64,000 nt of DNA from Polaromonas sp. JS666. Lineage in GTDB: Bacteria > Pseudomonadota > Gammaproteobacteria > Burkholderiales > Burkholderiaceae_C. Below are positions 18,003-27,480 of the stretch, in pieces. The translations under genes and the position numbers were made by a program. The DNA is taken from NCBI RefSeq assembly GCF_000013865.1, contig NC_007948.1, positions 1,426,001-1,490,000 of the forward strand, written 5' to 3'. The notes under the pieces were generated by a model. It worked only from the letters and a program-made list of their open reading frames with translations, had not been told where the DNA came from and searched no databases. Position 1 is the stretch's first letter. Each line of letters begins with the position of its first letter.

Positions 18003-21000
18003 ATGCCGAGTGACACGAGCGGGGTCGGTGGCAAACGGCCGACGCGGTTACAGGTCCGACTTCTTGGTGCAGTCGAGATCATCTTGGACGGCCGGCGTCT
18101 TCGCGCCTTCAACTCTCTTCGCTTGCAACGGTTCCTGGGGTTGATCGCGTTACGGAGAGACCCGCAGCACCGCTCACGACTCGCGTTCGAGCTCTGGCCC
18201 GACTCCGACGAACATCAGGCGCGCACCAACCTCAGAAAGCTGCTCCACGACTTCCGTCATTCCCTTCCTGACATCGGTGAGTTCGTCGAGATCGACAACG
18301 AGACTGTGCAGTGGATGCCGAGTGGGTCGAGCGAGGTCGACGTGCTGAAGTTCCAGGATGCCATGGCGGCCGGTGATTTCGAGCTCGCCGCGCGCCTCTA
18401 TTCGGGCGATCTCCTTCCGGCTTGTTATGACGACTGGGTCCTGAATGAGCGAGCGAAACTTCGAGCTGATGCGTATGGGGCCCTCGTGCGGCTGACAGGA
18501 GAGGCTGCGAGGCGCGACGACCACAAAGCCGCGATCAGGCATGCCCAACGCATTGTCGACCTGGAGCCGACCGACGAAGCGGCCGTTCGAATTCAGATGC
18601 AAGCACATCTCGCGCTTGGCGATAGAGCCGCGGCGCTGCGCTCCTACCACCGGTACGCGGAGGTGCTCGAGCGCGACCTCGCGGTGGCACCAGGCGAGGC
18701 GATCAGGGCCATGTACCAACAGCTCCGGGCTGGCACACTCAACCGCGACGAAGTGCAGGGCAAGGACCTACCCGTCGCCGAATCGCCTTTCGTCGGCCGC
18801 GACCGCGAGTGGAACCAGCTCATCGAGGCATGGAACACCGCGCGGGAGACGGGGGCACATCTCTTGTTGGTGACCGGGGAACCGGGGATCGGAAAGTCCC
18901 GTCTCGCATTGGAACTCGGCCGCCGCGTTCGATCAGAGGGACACGTGGTGGCATCGGCTCGTGCATACGAGGCTGCGGGCCGACTGCCGTGGGGTCCCGT
19001 CGTGGACCTGCTCCGATCGGACGCGCTGCGAAACCACATCGACACGCTCGACACGGTCTGGAGGGCCGAGCTTGCTCGTCTCCTGCCCGAGCTCCTCGAC
19101 GCTTCCCGGTCATCTGAATGGAGCCAGGCGGGCGACTCGGCTCAGCGCCATCGGTTGTTCGATGCTGTGAACCGAGCCATCGTCGTCGGCGACCGCCCGC
19201 GCTTGCTGATCATTGACGATCTGCAGTGGTGTGACGCCGAGACCATTGAGTTAATCGGTTTCGTTGTCCGTTCCGGAAAGACGGCACCAGTCCTCATCGT
19301 CGGTACTGTCCGCTGGGAGGAGATCCCACAGCATCATCCCCTCGTTGGACTCGTAGACGCCTTGGGCCACGACCAGGCGGTGACTATCGTGCCACTCGAC
19401 CGACTCGACGAAGCCACCACTGCGACGCTCGCTGCCCGGCTACGCGATGAAGACACGATTGATCCGGAACTGGCGGCACGACTCTGGCGCGAGACAGAAG
19501 GCAATCCGCTCTTTGTCATCGAAACTCTTCGAGCCGGGATCTCCTCTGGTGGAAGCCAGGCAGTCCTCACACCGACGATGCGGGCGGTGCTGCGCGCCCG
19601 ACTGGGCCAACTCACTGACGGTGCTCGGCGACTAGCCGAAGTGGCGGCCGTCATCGGTCGGCCCTTCTCGATCGGTCTGATGGTCTCGGCCACTAAGGCC
19701 GATGAGCGCGAGCTCGTCGAGCATGTCGACGAACTCTGGCGTCGCCGGATCATTCGCGAACAGGGGCTCACGTACGATTTCAGTCACGACAAGCTTCGGG
19801 CGGTTGCCCTGGAGATGGTCAGTCCGGCTCGTCGACGTCAACTTCACCGGGCCGTCGCCGAGGCGATTGCGGTCGAGCTCCACAGCGACATCGACGCGGC
19901 CAGCCCGCAGCTGGCCGCACACTACGACCAGGCCGGCATGGCCGAGCCGGCCATCGATGCCTACCGGGTGGCGGGGGCCCGAGCGGCGGCCGTGTCGGCC
20001 TTGGAAGAAGCGGTCACCATGTTTCAGCGAGCGCTCGCACTGCTCGCCGATCTGCCACCGTCACCCGACCGCGATGCACTCGAACTCTATATCCGGATCG
20101 CCCTCGGATCCCCGCTTGTTGCCCTCGACGGTTACGGCTCCAAGGGTGCGCACCAACTCTACGAGCGAGCCCTTTCGCTTTGCCGCAAGCTTCACAGACC
20201 CGTGGACCCGCCGATCCTCCGTGGCCTCGGCCTTGCCCGGCTGCAGGGCTGCCGCTTCGACGATTGCGATGAACTCGCCCACGTCCTTCTCGACGATGAT
20301 AGTCATGATCCGATCGCCGGGACAGAGGGCCGATATCTCCTCGGCGTGAGCGCGTTCTGGCGGGGCGATCTGGCCAGAGCCCGCCCCTATCTCGATGGCG
20401 CTATCGAAGCCTATCGCGTGTCCCATCGCGACGAGCATCTGAGCTTGTACGCCCAGGACCCGAAGGCGGTTTGCCTCGTACGGCTGGCCTGGGTCGAGCT
20501 GTGGGCCGGAGATGCTGGCCGGGCCGACGAGACAGCCCGATCTGCTCTTGAGATCGCCGTCGATCTCGATCATCTGATGACCTTGGGGTACGTGATCACT
20601 TACGCGGCGATCATCGCGGCCGAATCCGAAGATCTCGCCCGCCTCGCCGAGCTGCTCGGGGATGCCGACCGTCTATGGAAGCGTTTTTCGGACCGTTACC
20701 TCATGGTTGTCCTGCAGGCCCTTCGGGGCTGGCTGGACGTGTGCGGGGGATCGGCTGATGGCATCGAGAAGATCGTGCGGTCGGTAGCGCGCTCGCGTAC
20801 CGAAGGGGAGACCCTTCATCTGACCTACACCCTTCTTCTCCTCGCCCGGGCTCGCGGCATGCTCGGCGAGCTCCGCCAGGGACGAGCCGCCGCATGCGAG
20901 GGGCTCTCGTGGTCACACCGCTGCAACCAGCGCTATCTCGAGGCCGAGCTGTGGCGAGTCGACGGTGAGCTGGCTTATCGCAGCGGGGAAACCGAAGCCG

Positions 21001-21206
21001 CCGCCGCTTCTCTGCGCAGTGCCGTCGAGATCGCCGGCGCTCAAGGGGCGGGCTGGCTGGAGCTTCGGGCGCTCCACTCCTTGGCCAGTCGATTTCCCGA
21101 TGAGGCATTGCGCGAACAGCTTGGGGAGCTCCTCGAGACCATTCCGTCGGGCCATGATCTCCCGGCGTTCCGGGCCGCGATCGGTTTTCTGAGCGATTCC
21201 GGCTGA
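18003..21206 (+). CDS. BTAD/AAA-type transcriptional regulator (AfsR/SARP-like) with TPR region
   Basis: This 1067-residue regulator starts with an OmpR-like winged helix and a bacterial transcriptional activator domain (RLQVRLLGAVEIILDGRRL to RYAEVLERDLAVAPGEAIRAMYQQLRAG, residues about 16-245). An AAA ATPase follows with Walker A GEPGIGKS at 292-299 and Walker B LLIIDDLQW near 401-409, then a long helical TPR-like region to the end. No C-terminal LuxR helix-turn-helix is present. Such large SARP-type regulators are common in Actinobacteria and rarer in Burkholderiales. Frequent CTC codons differ from the CTG-rich neighbours. It precedes, on the same strand, the flavoprotein-DUF1326-DUF2182 genes it probably activates. 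Confidence 0.88.
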   Translation: MPSDTSGVGGKRPTRLQVRLLGAVEIILDGRRLRAFNSLRLQRFLGLIALRRDPQHRSRLAFELWPDSDEHQARTNLRKLLHDFRHSLPDIGEFVEIDNETVQWMPSGSSEVDVLKFQDAMAAGDFELAARLYSGDLLPACYDDWVLNERAKLRADAYGALVRLTGEAARRDDHKAAIRHAQRIVDLEPTDEAAVRIQMQAHLALGDRAAALRSYHRYAEVLERDLAVAPGEAIRAMYQQLRAGTLNRDEVQGKDLPVAESPFVGRDREWNQLIEAWNTARETGAHLLLVTGEPGIGKSRLALELGRRVRSEGHVVASARAYEAAGRLPWGPVVDLLRSDALRNHIDTLDTVWRAELARLLPELLDASRSSEWSQAGDSAQRHRLFDAVNRAIVVGDRPRLLIIDDLQWCDAETIELIGFVVRSGKTAPVLIVGTVRWEEIPQHHPLVGLVDALGHDQAVTIVPLDRLDEATTATLAARLRDEDTIDPELAARLWRETEGNPLFVIETLRAGISSGGSQAVLTPTMRAVLRARLGQLTDGARRLAEVAAVIGRPFSIGLMVSATKADERELVEHVDELWRRRIIREQGLTYDFSHDKLRAVALEMVSPARRRQLHRAVAEAIAVELHSDIDAASPQLAAHYDQAGMAEPAIDAYRVAGARAAAVSALEEAVTMFQRALALLADLPPSPDRDALELYIRIALGSPLVALDGYGSKGAHQLYERALSLCRKLHRPVDPPILRGLGLARLQGCRFDDCDELAHVLLDDDSHDPIAGTEGRYLLGVSAFWRGDLARARPYLDGAIEAYRVSHRDEHLSLYAQDPKAVCLVRLAWVELWAGDAGRADETARSALEIAVDLDHLMTLGYVITYAAIIAAESEDLARLAELLGDADRLWKRFSDRYLMVVLQALRGWLDVCGGSADGIEKIVRSVARSRTEGETLHLTYTLLLLARARGMLGELRQGRAAACEGLSWSHRCNQRYLEAELWRVDGELAYRSGETEAAAASLRSAVEIAGAQGAGWLELRALHSLASRFPDEALREQLGELLETIPSGHDLPAFRAAIGFLSDSG

Positions 21207-21281
21207 GAGGGAACGCTTCGGGAACGCCCGAGGGCGCATCCTTCGCGCATCCTTGGTAAAACGGATGCAAAGGAGCCCCCC

Positions 21282-22664
21282 ATGAGCGACACGATCAAGG
21301 CATTGACCGAAGCGGTACGCGGCCGCGTCATCACCCCTTCGGATTCCGACTACGACGACGCTCGCGCTGTCTACAACGCCATGCACGACCGCAGACCCCG
21401 CGGCGTCATCCGGTGCGTGGATTCGGCCGACGTGATGGCTGTGGTCACGGCCGGCCGCGACGCCGGGCTCGACCTGGCAATTCGTGGTGGGGGTCACAGC
21501 GTTCCCGGATTCGGCACGGTGGACGGCGGCCTGGTCATCGACCTGTCGAGGATGAACGGCGTGCGGGTCGACCCGGTCAAGAAGATCGCCCGGGTTGGGG
21601 GCGGCGCGACGTGGGGTGATGTCGATCATGCGACCTACCCGTTCGGCCTGGCGGCTCCCGGCGGGATCATCTCGACGACTGGGGTGGGTGGCCTGACGCT
21701 GGGGGGCGGCATTGGCTACTTGACCCGCGGCGTCGGCCTCTCCATCGACAACCTGCTGGCGGCCGATGTCGTTCTTGCCGATGGCCGGCAGGTCACTGCG
21801 AGCGATTACCAGAACGAAGACTTGTTCTGGGCCTTGCGCGGCGGCGGCGGAAATTTCGGTGTCGTCACCAGCTTTGTGTTTCAGCTCCACGAGGTCGGTG
21901 ACATCGTGGGCGGCCCGCTGTTCTACGAGTTCGACGATGCCGCGGCGGTCCTGGCGTGTTACCGCGAATACATTGCGGATGCGCCCGAACAGCTCGGATG
22001 CTTTTTCGGCTGGCAGATCGCTCCTCCTCTGCCGTTCATCCCCGAGGACCGGGTCGGGGATTTGTTCTGCGTACTGGTCACGTGCTGGAACGGTCCACAC
22101 GAGGAGGCTGAGCGAGTACTTAAGCCACTACGCGCCGCTGCCGAAGTGAAGGCGGAGCAGGTCGGCGTCATGCCGTTCCCGGCCCTGCAAAGCGCCTTCG
22201 ACGGCTTGGTCCCGAAGGGCATGCAGCATTACTGGAAAGCGGACTTCATCACCGGGCTCACCGACGCGGCGATCGCTGCTCATGTGGAGCATGGCAAAAG
22301 GACACCGCACATCAGCTCGAGCATGCATCTCCATCCGATCAACGGTGCGGCGCAACGGGTCGGTGCCAACGAGACCGCGTTCGGTCACCGGAACAAGAGC
22401 TTTGCCCCGGTGATCGTGGGAATCTGGTCGGACCCTGCCGACAACGAGGCCAACATCAAGTGGGTGAAGGACTACTACGCCGCTATTCACCCCCACTCGG
22501 GCGGCGATGGGGGCTACGTCAACTTCATGTCCGGCGATGACGATCACCGTGCGCCCGCAAACTATGGCGCCAACTACGAGCGGCTCGCGGCAGTGAAGGC
22601 GACCTATGACCCGGGCAACCTCTTCCACATCAACCAGAACATCGCTCCGGCGAACGGGAGCTGA
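21282..22664 (+). CDS. FAD-linked oxidase, berberine-bridge-enzyme-like
   Basis: This 460-residue flavoprotein has the PCMH/VAO FAD-binding fold: LAIRGGGHSVPGFGTVDGGLVIDL, with His72 as the expected covalent FAD attachment site, then GLAAPGGIISTTGVGGLTLGGGIGYL and WALRGGGGNFGVVTSF. The position that carries the second, cysteinyl FAD link in bicovalent members is not a cysteine here, so single attachment is expected. A BBE domain ends the protein (YGANYERLAAVKATYDPGNLF). AAGGAG precedes the start. The gene follows the BTAD regulator by 75 bp and precedes the DUF1326 gene by 5 bp. The substrate is unknown. Confidence 0.9.
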   Translation: MSDTIKALTEAVRGRVITPSDSDYDDARAVYNAMHDRRPRGVIRCVDSADVMAVVTAGRDAGLDLAIRGGGHSVPGFGTVDGGLVIDLSRMNGVRVDPVKKIARVGGGATWGDVDHATYPFGLAAPGGIISTTGVGGLTLGGGIGYLTRGVGLSIDNLLAADVVLADGRQVTASDYQNEDLFWALRGGGGNFGVVTSFVFQLHEVGDIVGGPLFYEFDDAAAVLACYREYIADAPEQLGCFFGWQIAPPLPFIPEDRVGDLFCVLVTCWNGPHEEAERVLKPLRAAAEVKAEQVGVMPFPALQSAFDGLVPKGMQHYWKADFITGLTDAAIAAHVEHGKRTPHISSSMHLHPINGAAQRVGANETAFGHRNKSFAPVIVGIWSDPADNEANIKWVKDYYAAIHPHSGGDGGYVNFMSGDDDHRAPANYGANYERLAAVKATYDPGNLFHINQNIAPANGS

Positions 22665-22669
22665 GCATC

Positions 22670-23383
22670 ATGGCTTTCATCCAGTCAACGCAAGTCTCGA
22701 CCGACGATCGGGACGTGGCTCATCAATGGTTATTCAAGAGCGAAACTTATGACAACTGCAATTGCGCTGTGAATTGCGGTTGCCAATTCAACTTGCCGAG
22801 TACCCATGGATTTTGTCAGTCGGCCTTCGTCGGCACAATCGTTGAAGGCCATTTCAACGATACGCCGCTCGCGGGGCTGAATTGGGCGGCGCTGTACAAG
22901 TGGCCTGGCGAGATCAAGGACGGAAACGGAAAACGCCAGATCGTTATCGACGAAGGTGCGGATGAAGCTCAACGGGTAGCGCTTGAAACAATTATCTCAG
23001 GTGGGGCATGCGAGCCGTTGAGCAATTTATTCTCCGTATTTGCGTCCACATGCTCTAAATTTTGCAGGACATTGTTCCTGCCGATTCATCTCGAAGCGAA
23101 CTTGGAACTCAGAACAGCAAGAGTTGATATACCGGGCGTCATGAAGAGCAGTGGCAGACCGATCATCAACGAGTTCAATGGTGAACCGTTCCATATTGCG
23201 CTGGCACGTCCGAGCGGCAGTTTTGAGTTCACCTACGCAGAGATCGGGCTGGGGACGACGTCGGTGACGGGTGATATGGAGATGGCGTTCGAAGATTCAT
23301 GGGCCCATTTTTGTGTTCACCACTTCAATCAAGATGGGCTGGTCCGCGAAAGATCAAGGCTCACAGCATGGCTTGGCGCGTGA
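22670..23383 (+). CDS. DUF1326 domain protein
   Basis: This 237-residue cytoplasmic protein has the DUF1326 (COG5588) signature near the N-terminus: YDNCNCAVNCGCQF, with Cys30, Cys32, Cys36 and Cys38 set out like a metal or cluster site, and further cysteines at GFCQS and ASTCSKFC. Function is unknown in the family. It lies 5 bp after the flavoprotein gene and 23 bp before the DUF2182 gene; DUF1326 and DUF2182 genes commonly adjoin each other in other genomes. The cysteine cluster suggests metal handling or redox chemistry; this is inference. Confidence 0.87.
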   Translation: MAFIQSTQVSTDDRDVAHQWLFKSETYDNCNCAVNCGCQFNLPSTHGFCQSAFVGTIVEGHFNDTPLAGLNWAALYKWPGEIKDGNGKRQIVIDEGADEAQRVALETIISGGACEPLSNLFSVFASTCSKFCRTLFLPIHLEANLELRTARVDIPGVMKSSGRPIINEFNGEPFHIALARPSGSFEFTYAEIGLGTTSVTGDMEMAFEDSWAHFCVHHFNQDGLVRERSRLTAWLGA

Positions 23384-23406
23384 CCTCCTGATCGGGTGAA
23401 AAGGGG

Positions 23407-24141
23407 ATGACGGTGCCCGTTGACGCCACACTTGAGGCAGTGCTCAGGCGCGATCGCCTGGTCGTCGTTACCGCGCTTACTGCGGTTATCGCTCTATCGT
23501 GGGCGTATCTGCTGGTCGGCGCCGGCATGGGCATGTCGGCGTTCGAGATGACCCGCATGTCGCAGCTCGGGATAGCAAGGGGCATGTCCGAATGGGGCAT
23601 GGCCGGCATGGCGATGATGACGCGCGCGGTCTGGACGCCCGACTATGCAGTCCTGATGTTCTTCATGTGGTGGGTCATGATGGTCGCGATGATGTTGCCT
23701 GGCGTGCCCCCGATGATCCTGTTGTTTGCGACGGTCAATCGCAAGCAGCGCGACACCGGCCATCCCTACGTCGCGACGAGCATTTTCGCGTTTGGCTATC
23801 TCGCCGCCGGCGTTTACCAGCTCACCCCGATAAAGCATGCCTGTCTTCGCCACTGCCGATCGCCGCTTGGATTCCTTAGTACCCATTGGCGGCGGGGCGC
23901 CCGTGGCGCGCTACGCATGGGTCTTTTGCACGGCGCCTTCTGCGTCGGCTGCTGCTGGGCTCCTGATGGGGCTGATGTTTTTTGGCGGCGTGATGAATCT
24001 CTACTGGATTGCGGGCCTCGCGCTGTTCGTACTGTGCGAAAAAACTGTCCCTGCGGGGCACCTGCGGGGCACTGGCTCGGCTACGCGACCGGCGTCGCTC
24101 TGCTCGTCTGGGGTGCCGGGATGCTGGCGCTCGCGTTTTAA
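23407..24141 (+). CDS. DUF2182 predicted metal-binding membrane protein, frame disturbed inside
   Basis: This 244-residue protein matches DUF2182 (COG5486): a Met-rich first part (GAGMGMSAFEMTRMSQLGIARGMSEWGMAGMAMM), membrane segments (YAVLMFFMWWVMMVAMMLPG), the motif YQLTPIKHACLRHCRSPLGF, and CVGCCWA. After CCWA (residue 185) the frame departs from the family; the next frame encodes the expected LMGLMFFGGVMNLYWIAGLALFVLCEK. The reading returns to family sequence at GHWLGYATGVALLVWGAGML. An extra C at about 23962 and an 11-bp duplication at 24051-24072 explain both shifts. The ATG abuts AAGGGG, so the GTG at 23413 may be the true start. Confidence 0.82.
   Translation: MTVPVDATLEAVLRRDRLVVVTALTAVIALSWAYLLVGAGMGMSAFEMTRMSQLGIARGMSEWGMAGMAMMTRAVWTPDYAVLMFFMWWVMMVAMMLPGVPPMILLFATVNRKQRDTGHPYVATSIFAFGYLAAGVYQLTPIKHACLRHCRSPLGFLSTHWRRGARGALRMGLLHGAFCVGCCWAPDGADVFWRRDESLLDCGPRAVRTVRKNCPCGAPAGHWLGYATGVALLVWGAGMLALAF
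24051..24072. repeat. 11-bp tandem duplication in the DUF2182 gene
   Basis: CTGCGGGGCAC occurs twice in direct succession (24051-24061, 24062-24072). Together with one extra base upstream it adds 12 bases, so the reading frame is restored after about 35 scrambled codons. Confidence 0.9.
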
Positions 24142-24572
24142 GAAGGGGCGTACAGGCATCACGCGGCCTGTTGGATCACGGGAGAGCAGTTCGATAGTTG
24201 AATGACTGCTTTGCTGAAAACTGCCGATCGGGAAAAGTGTCTGAGCGTAAGCTGACAGGCAGAAACTGGCCGTTGGACTAAACCGCTACGCGGTAGGCCC
24301 TACGGCGAAGCTGCGGTCATTCGAGGAACAAGTCATGACCGACCGCTCGGGGGGTAATACCACGCAGTCGCACCGTCCACAATTACTGCCAATACGACAA
24401 AGTTGCTGCAACGGCCAAGGTGGATTCATCGCGGTTTCTTTTGGAGGCCTGATAAGCTCAGTGCATGCCAGATCAGTTGACAGGCATCGCCGTCGGTTAC
24501 GATGGCGGTGGGCCGGCCTCATTGCCGGCCACGTCGCTCGGACGGTTCCGGGCGCTTACGTGAAAGTTTTTT
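24142..24572. other. Intergenic region, nothing recognised
   Basis: This 431-bp stretch between the DUF2182 gene and the aminotransferase gene has only short frames without recognisable domains. It includes the aminotransferase promoter and the probable edge of the foreign-looking module. Confidence 0.5.
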
Positions 24573-25784
24573 ATGTCCGCTTCCTCTTCAGGCAAGCGCC
24601 GCTTTGCGCGCATTGATCGACTTCCTCCCTACGTCTTCAACATCACGGCCGAGCTCAAGCTCGCGGCGCGCCGGCGCGGTGAAGACATCATCGACATGAG
24701 CATGGGCAACCCAGATGGCGCCACCCCGGCGCACATCGTCGCCAAGCTCACCGAGGTTGCGCAGCGGCCCGACACGCACGGCTACTCGGCCAGCAAGGGC
24801 ATCCCGCGCCTGCGCCGCGCCATCGCGCACTGGTACCAGAGCCGCTACCAGGTGGCGATAGACCCCGACACCGAGGCCATCGTCACCATCGGCTCCAAGG
24901 AAGGCCTGGCGCACCTGATGCTGGCCACGCTGGACCGTGGCGACACCGTGCTGGTGCCGGATCCGAGCTATCCGATCCACATCTACGGCGCGGTGATCGC
25001 TGGGGCCGACATCCGCTCCGTGCCGCTGACGCCCGACACGGATTTTTTTGCCGAGCTGGAGAAGGCGATTCGCGGCAGCTACCCCAAACCCAAGATGATG
25101 GTGCTGGGTTTTCCGTCCAACCCGACGGCCCAGTGCGTGGAGCTGGAGTTCTTCGAGAAGGTGATTGCGCTGGCGCGCAAGCACGACATTTTTGTGGTGC
25201 ACGATCTGGCCTATGCCGACATTGTGTTCGACGGCTGGAAGGCACCGTCCATCATGCAGGTGCCGGGTGCCAAGGACATTGCGGTCGAGTTCTTCACGCT
25301 GTCCAAGAGCTACAACATGGCGGGCTGGCGCGTGGGCTTCATGGTGGGCAACCCCGACCTGGTGGCCGCGCTGGCCCGCATCAAGAGCTACCACGACTAC
25401 GGCACCTTCACCCCGCTGCAGGTGGCAGCCATCGCCGCGCTGGAAGGCGACCAGAGTTGCGTGAAAGAGATCGCCGCGCAGTACCAGAGCCGGCGCGATG
25501 TGCTGTACAAGGGTTTGATCGAAGCGGGTTGGCAGGTGGACTGCCCCAAGGCCTCGATGTACATCTGGGCCCGCATCCCCGAGGCCTATCGCAAGCTCGG
25601 TTCGCTGGAGTTTGCCAAACAGCTGCTTGAAAAAGCCAGGGTGTGCGTGTCGCCCGGCATCGGCTTTGGCGACCATGGCGACGACCATGTGCGCTTTGCG
25701 CTGATCGAAAACGAGGCCCGCATCCGCCAGGCCGTGCGCGGCATCAAGGCCATGTTCAAGGCCGACGGGCTGGTCAGGCCCTAG
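24573..25784 (+). CDS. alaC: Class I/II aminotransferase, AlaC type (glutamate-pyruvate aminotransferase)
   Basis: This 403-residue PLP enzyme interconverts pyruvate plus glutamate and alanine plus 2-oxoglutarate if it follows AlaC. Landmarks are [45 protein letters not shown], the substrate motif [24 protein letters not shown], and the PLP lysine in [19 protein letters not shown]. The C-terminus [34 protein letters not shown] is typical of AlaC. Codon use returns to the CTG-rich host style. Broader substrate range cannot be excluded. Confidence 0.92.
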   Translation: MSASSSGKRRFARIDRLPPYVFNITAELKLAARRRGEDIIDMSMGNPDGATPAHIVAKLTEVAQRPDTHGYSASKGIPRLRRAIAHWYQSRYQVAIDPDTEAIVTIGSKEGLAHLMLATLDRGDTVLVPDPSYPIHIYGAVIAGADIRSVPLTPDTDFFAELEKAIRGSYPKPKMMVLGFPSNPTAQCVELEFFEKVIALARKHDIFVVHDLAYADIVFDGWKAPSIMQVPGAKDIAVEFFTLSKSYNMAGWRVGFMVGNPDLVAALARIKSYHDYGTFTPLQVAAIAALEGDQSCVKEIAAQYQSRRDVLYKGLIEAGWQVDCPKASMYIWARIPEAYRKLGSLEFAKQLLEKARVCVSPGIGFGDHGDDHVRFALIENEARIRQAVRGIKAMFKADGLVRP

Positions 25785-26094
25785 CCTGAAGTTTCCCCGG
25801 GCTCGGAGCGCGTTTTCCCTTGCAAGACATCTGTCTGCAGGGGAAGTTACTGGATCAGCTCAAGGGCGCGCTGGTGTTTTGCGATGGGCGTGGCGAGAAC
25901 TGTGAGCGTCGGTGCATCGGACCCGGCCTTGGGCCAGCCGCAGGGCCGCGAAATCTGCCAGGCAAGGACATGGAAGCCAACGGCGTGCGCTCTTGGTAGC
26001 CATCTGACCTGGCCGCCCATCGATCCGCTCGGTTCACCGGTCGGATCGCGCAGGCCCCTCAGATCTCTCAGATCGCCTGGGTCGCTTGAATCGC
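25785..26094. other. Convergent intergenic region containing a urtE relic
   Basis: This 310-bp gap between alaC (plus) and the antiporter gene (minus) contains a degraded urtE fragment (listed separately). The rest has no recognised feature. Confidence 0.6.
25941..25990 (+). pseudogene. Decayed urtE fragment with an internal deletion
   Basis: Bases 25941-25956 are identical to 10103-10118 of urtE (16 of 16). They are followed, after a few bases, by 25961-25989, which match 10502-10530 at all but one position. The two urtE segments lie about 380 bp apart in the intact gene but are joined here in the same order and strand. Confidence 0.75.
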
Positions 26095-27306
26095 TCATTT
26101 CGAGCGGAAGATGAGTTCCTTCATGCGCTGGAGTTTGGGCGACACCACAGGCACCGTCAGCATGGTGCTGCCAATGGCCATCAGCAGCAGGGCGGTGAAG
26201 GTCTCGCTGGTGATGATTCCCTTGTCCAGCAGGATATTGACAAAGATGATCATGATGAGCGCCTTGGTCTGCAGCAGCCAGCCGATGATGGAGCTTTCTC
26301 CGGGCGCCCATTTCAGTATTTTCCCGGCGAGGTGAGTGCCGAGAAGCTTGCCCACGACCGAGGCCACCAGCAGCGCACCGGCGGCAATAAAGACGGCTTC
26401 GCCGCCAATAGTCCAGTTTGTCCGCAGGCCCGTGCTGAGAAAGAACACCGGCATCATCACCAGCAGCACGTGATGCCGCAACAGGTCCATGTGCTCCTGG
26501 TTGAACCACTCGCCGTCCATGATGGCGCCGGCTAAAAATGCGCCCACCATGAAGTGCAAACCTGACCAGTCGGCGCCAAGGCTGCACACCAGCAGCCACA
26601 TCAGGCCGACGTACCACCGGTCGCGTTCGGGCAGCCTGACCATGAGTTTTCGGAAGGCGTAGCCCAGGACCGAGAAGGCCGCGAGGAACGCTGCCTGTTT
26701 GCCGACGCGCTGCCAGTCCATGAGGATGAGTGCGAGCACGCCCCAGATGGCGATGTCGTCCAGGCTGGCGTAGCGCAGGATACGCTGGCCTATCGGTTGC
26801 CGCAGGATTGCCAGCTTTTCCATCAGCAGGATCAGGATGGGCAGCGCTGTCACGGCGCAGGCCATGCCCACGCCCATGATAAATTGCCAGGGCGTGGCGG
26901 TGGGCCCGATCCAACCGCTTTGCATCAGCATGGCGACGGCGGCGACGCAGCCAAAGAGCAGCGGCGTTCCGAGGGCCAGGCCGGCGGTAATGCTGCTTTC
27001 GCGTTTATGGGCCCAGGCCATTTTCAGGTCCAGCTCAATGCCGGCAATCCATACAAAGATCATCACCGCCCACCAGGCGACGCCGTTGAGCGCCTGCACC
27101 ACCGGGGCGCTGAATACAAACGCGTAGTAGTCGGGAAAGAGCTTGCCCAGGATGCCGGGGCCCAGAAGAATGCCGGCAATGATCTGCACGACCACCAGCG
27201 GTGCGTAGTACTCCGTTCGTCCCACGCGCCAGATCAGGTACGGCACAGAAAAGATGATCCCCATGGCGATCAGGTAGATCTCGGTCGTTGTCATGGCCGT
27301 ATGCAT
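26095..27306 (-). CDS. Cation:proton antiporter, CPA2 family
   Basis: This 403-residue inner-membrane antiporter has about twelve hydrophobic segments. CPA2/NhaS3-KefB-like features are LVVVQIIAGILLGPGILGKLFPDYY, the core Asp in RYASLDDIAIWGVLALIL, FMVGAFLAGAIMDGEWFN, and PVFFLSTGLRTNWT. There is no C-terminal TrkA domain, so it is probably a simple Na+ or K+/H+ exchanger. Starts at 27306 and 27294 are both possible; AAAGGAG lies immediately before 27306. It converges on alaC. Confidence 0.88.
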   Translation of the reverse strand: MHTAMTTTEIYLIAMGIIFSVPYLIWRVGRTEYYAPLVVVQIIAGILLGPGILGKLFPDYYAFVFSAPVVQALNGVAWWAVMIFVWIAGIELDLKMAWAHKRESSITAGLALGTPLLFGCVAAVAMLMQSGWIGPTATPWQFIMGVGMACAVTALPILILLMEKLAILRQPIGQRILRYASLDDIAIWGVLALILMDWQRVGKQAAFLAAFSVLGYAFRKLMVRLPERDRWYVGLMWLLVCSLGADWSGLHFMVGAFLAGAIMDGEWFNQEHMDLLRHHVLLVMMPVFFLSTGLRTNWTIGGEAVFIAAGALLVASVVGKLLGTHLAGKILKWAPGESSIIGWLLQTKALIMIIFVNILLDKGIITSETFTALLLMAIGSTMLTVPVVSPKLQRMKELIFRSK

Positions 27307-27480
27307 GGCTCCTTTGTGATGGAATGGCCCTGTAATGGGCCGGTGATCGAGCACTGGATGGTAGTTCATCCAGCTCTGCGTTCACGCGAGCCGGTCGACT
27401 GGCGCGCAATCCGCGCATGAGCCCGCGTAAGCCCACGAATGCGCAATAACGCCAGGGTGCCGGTACGGGTTAGAAAGTCG

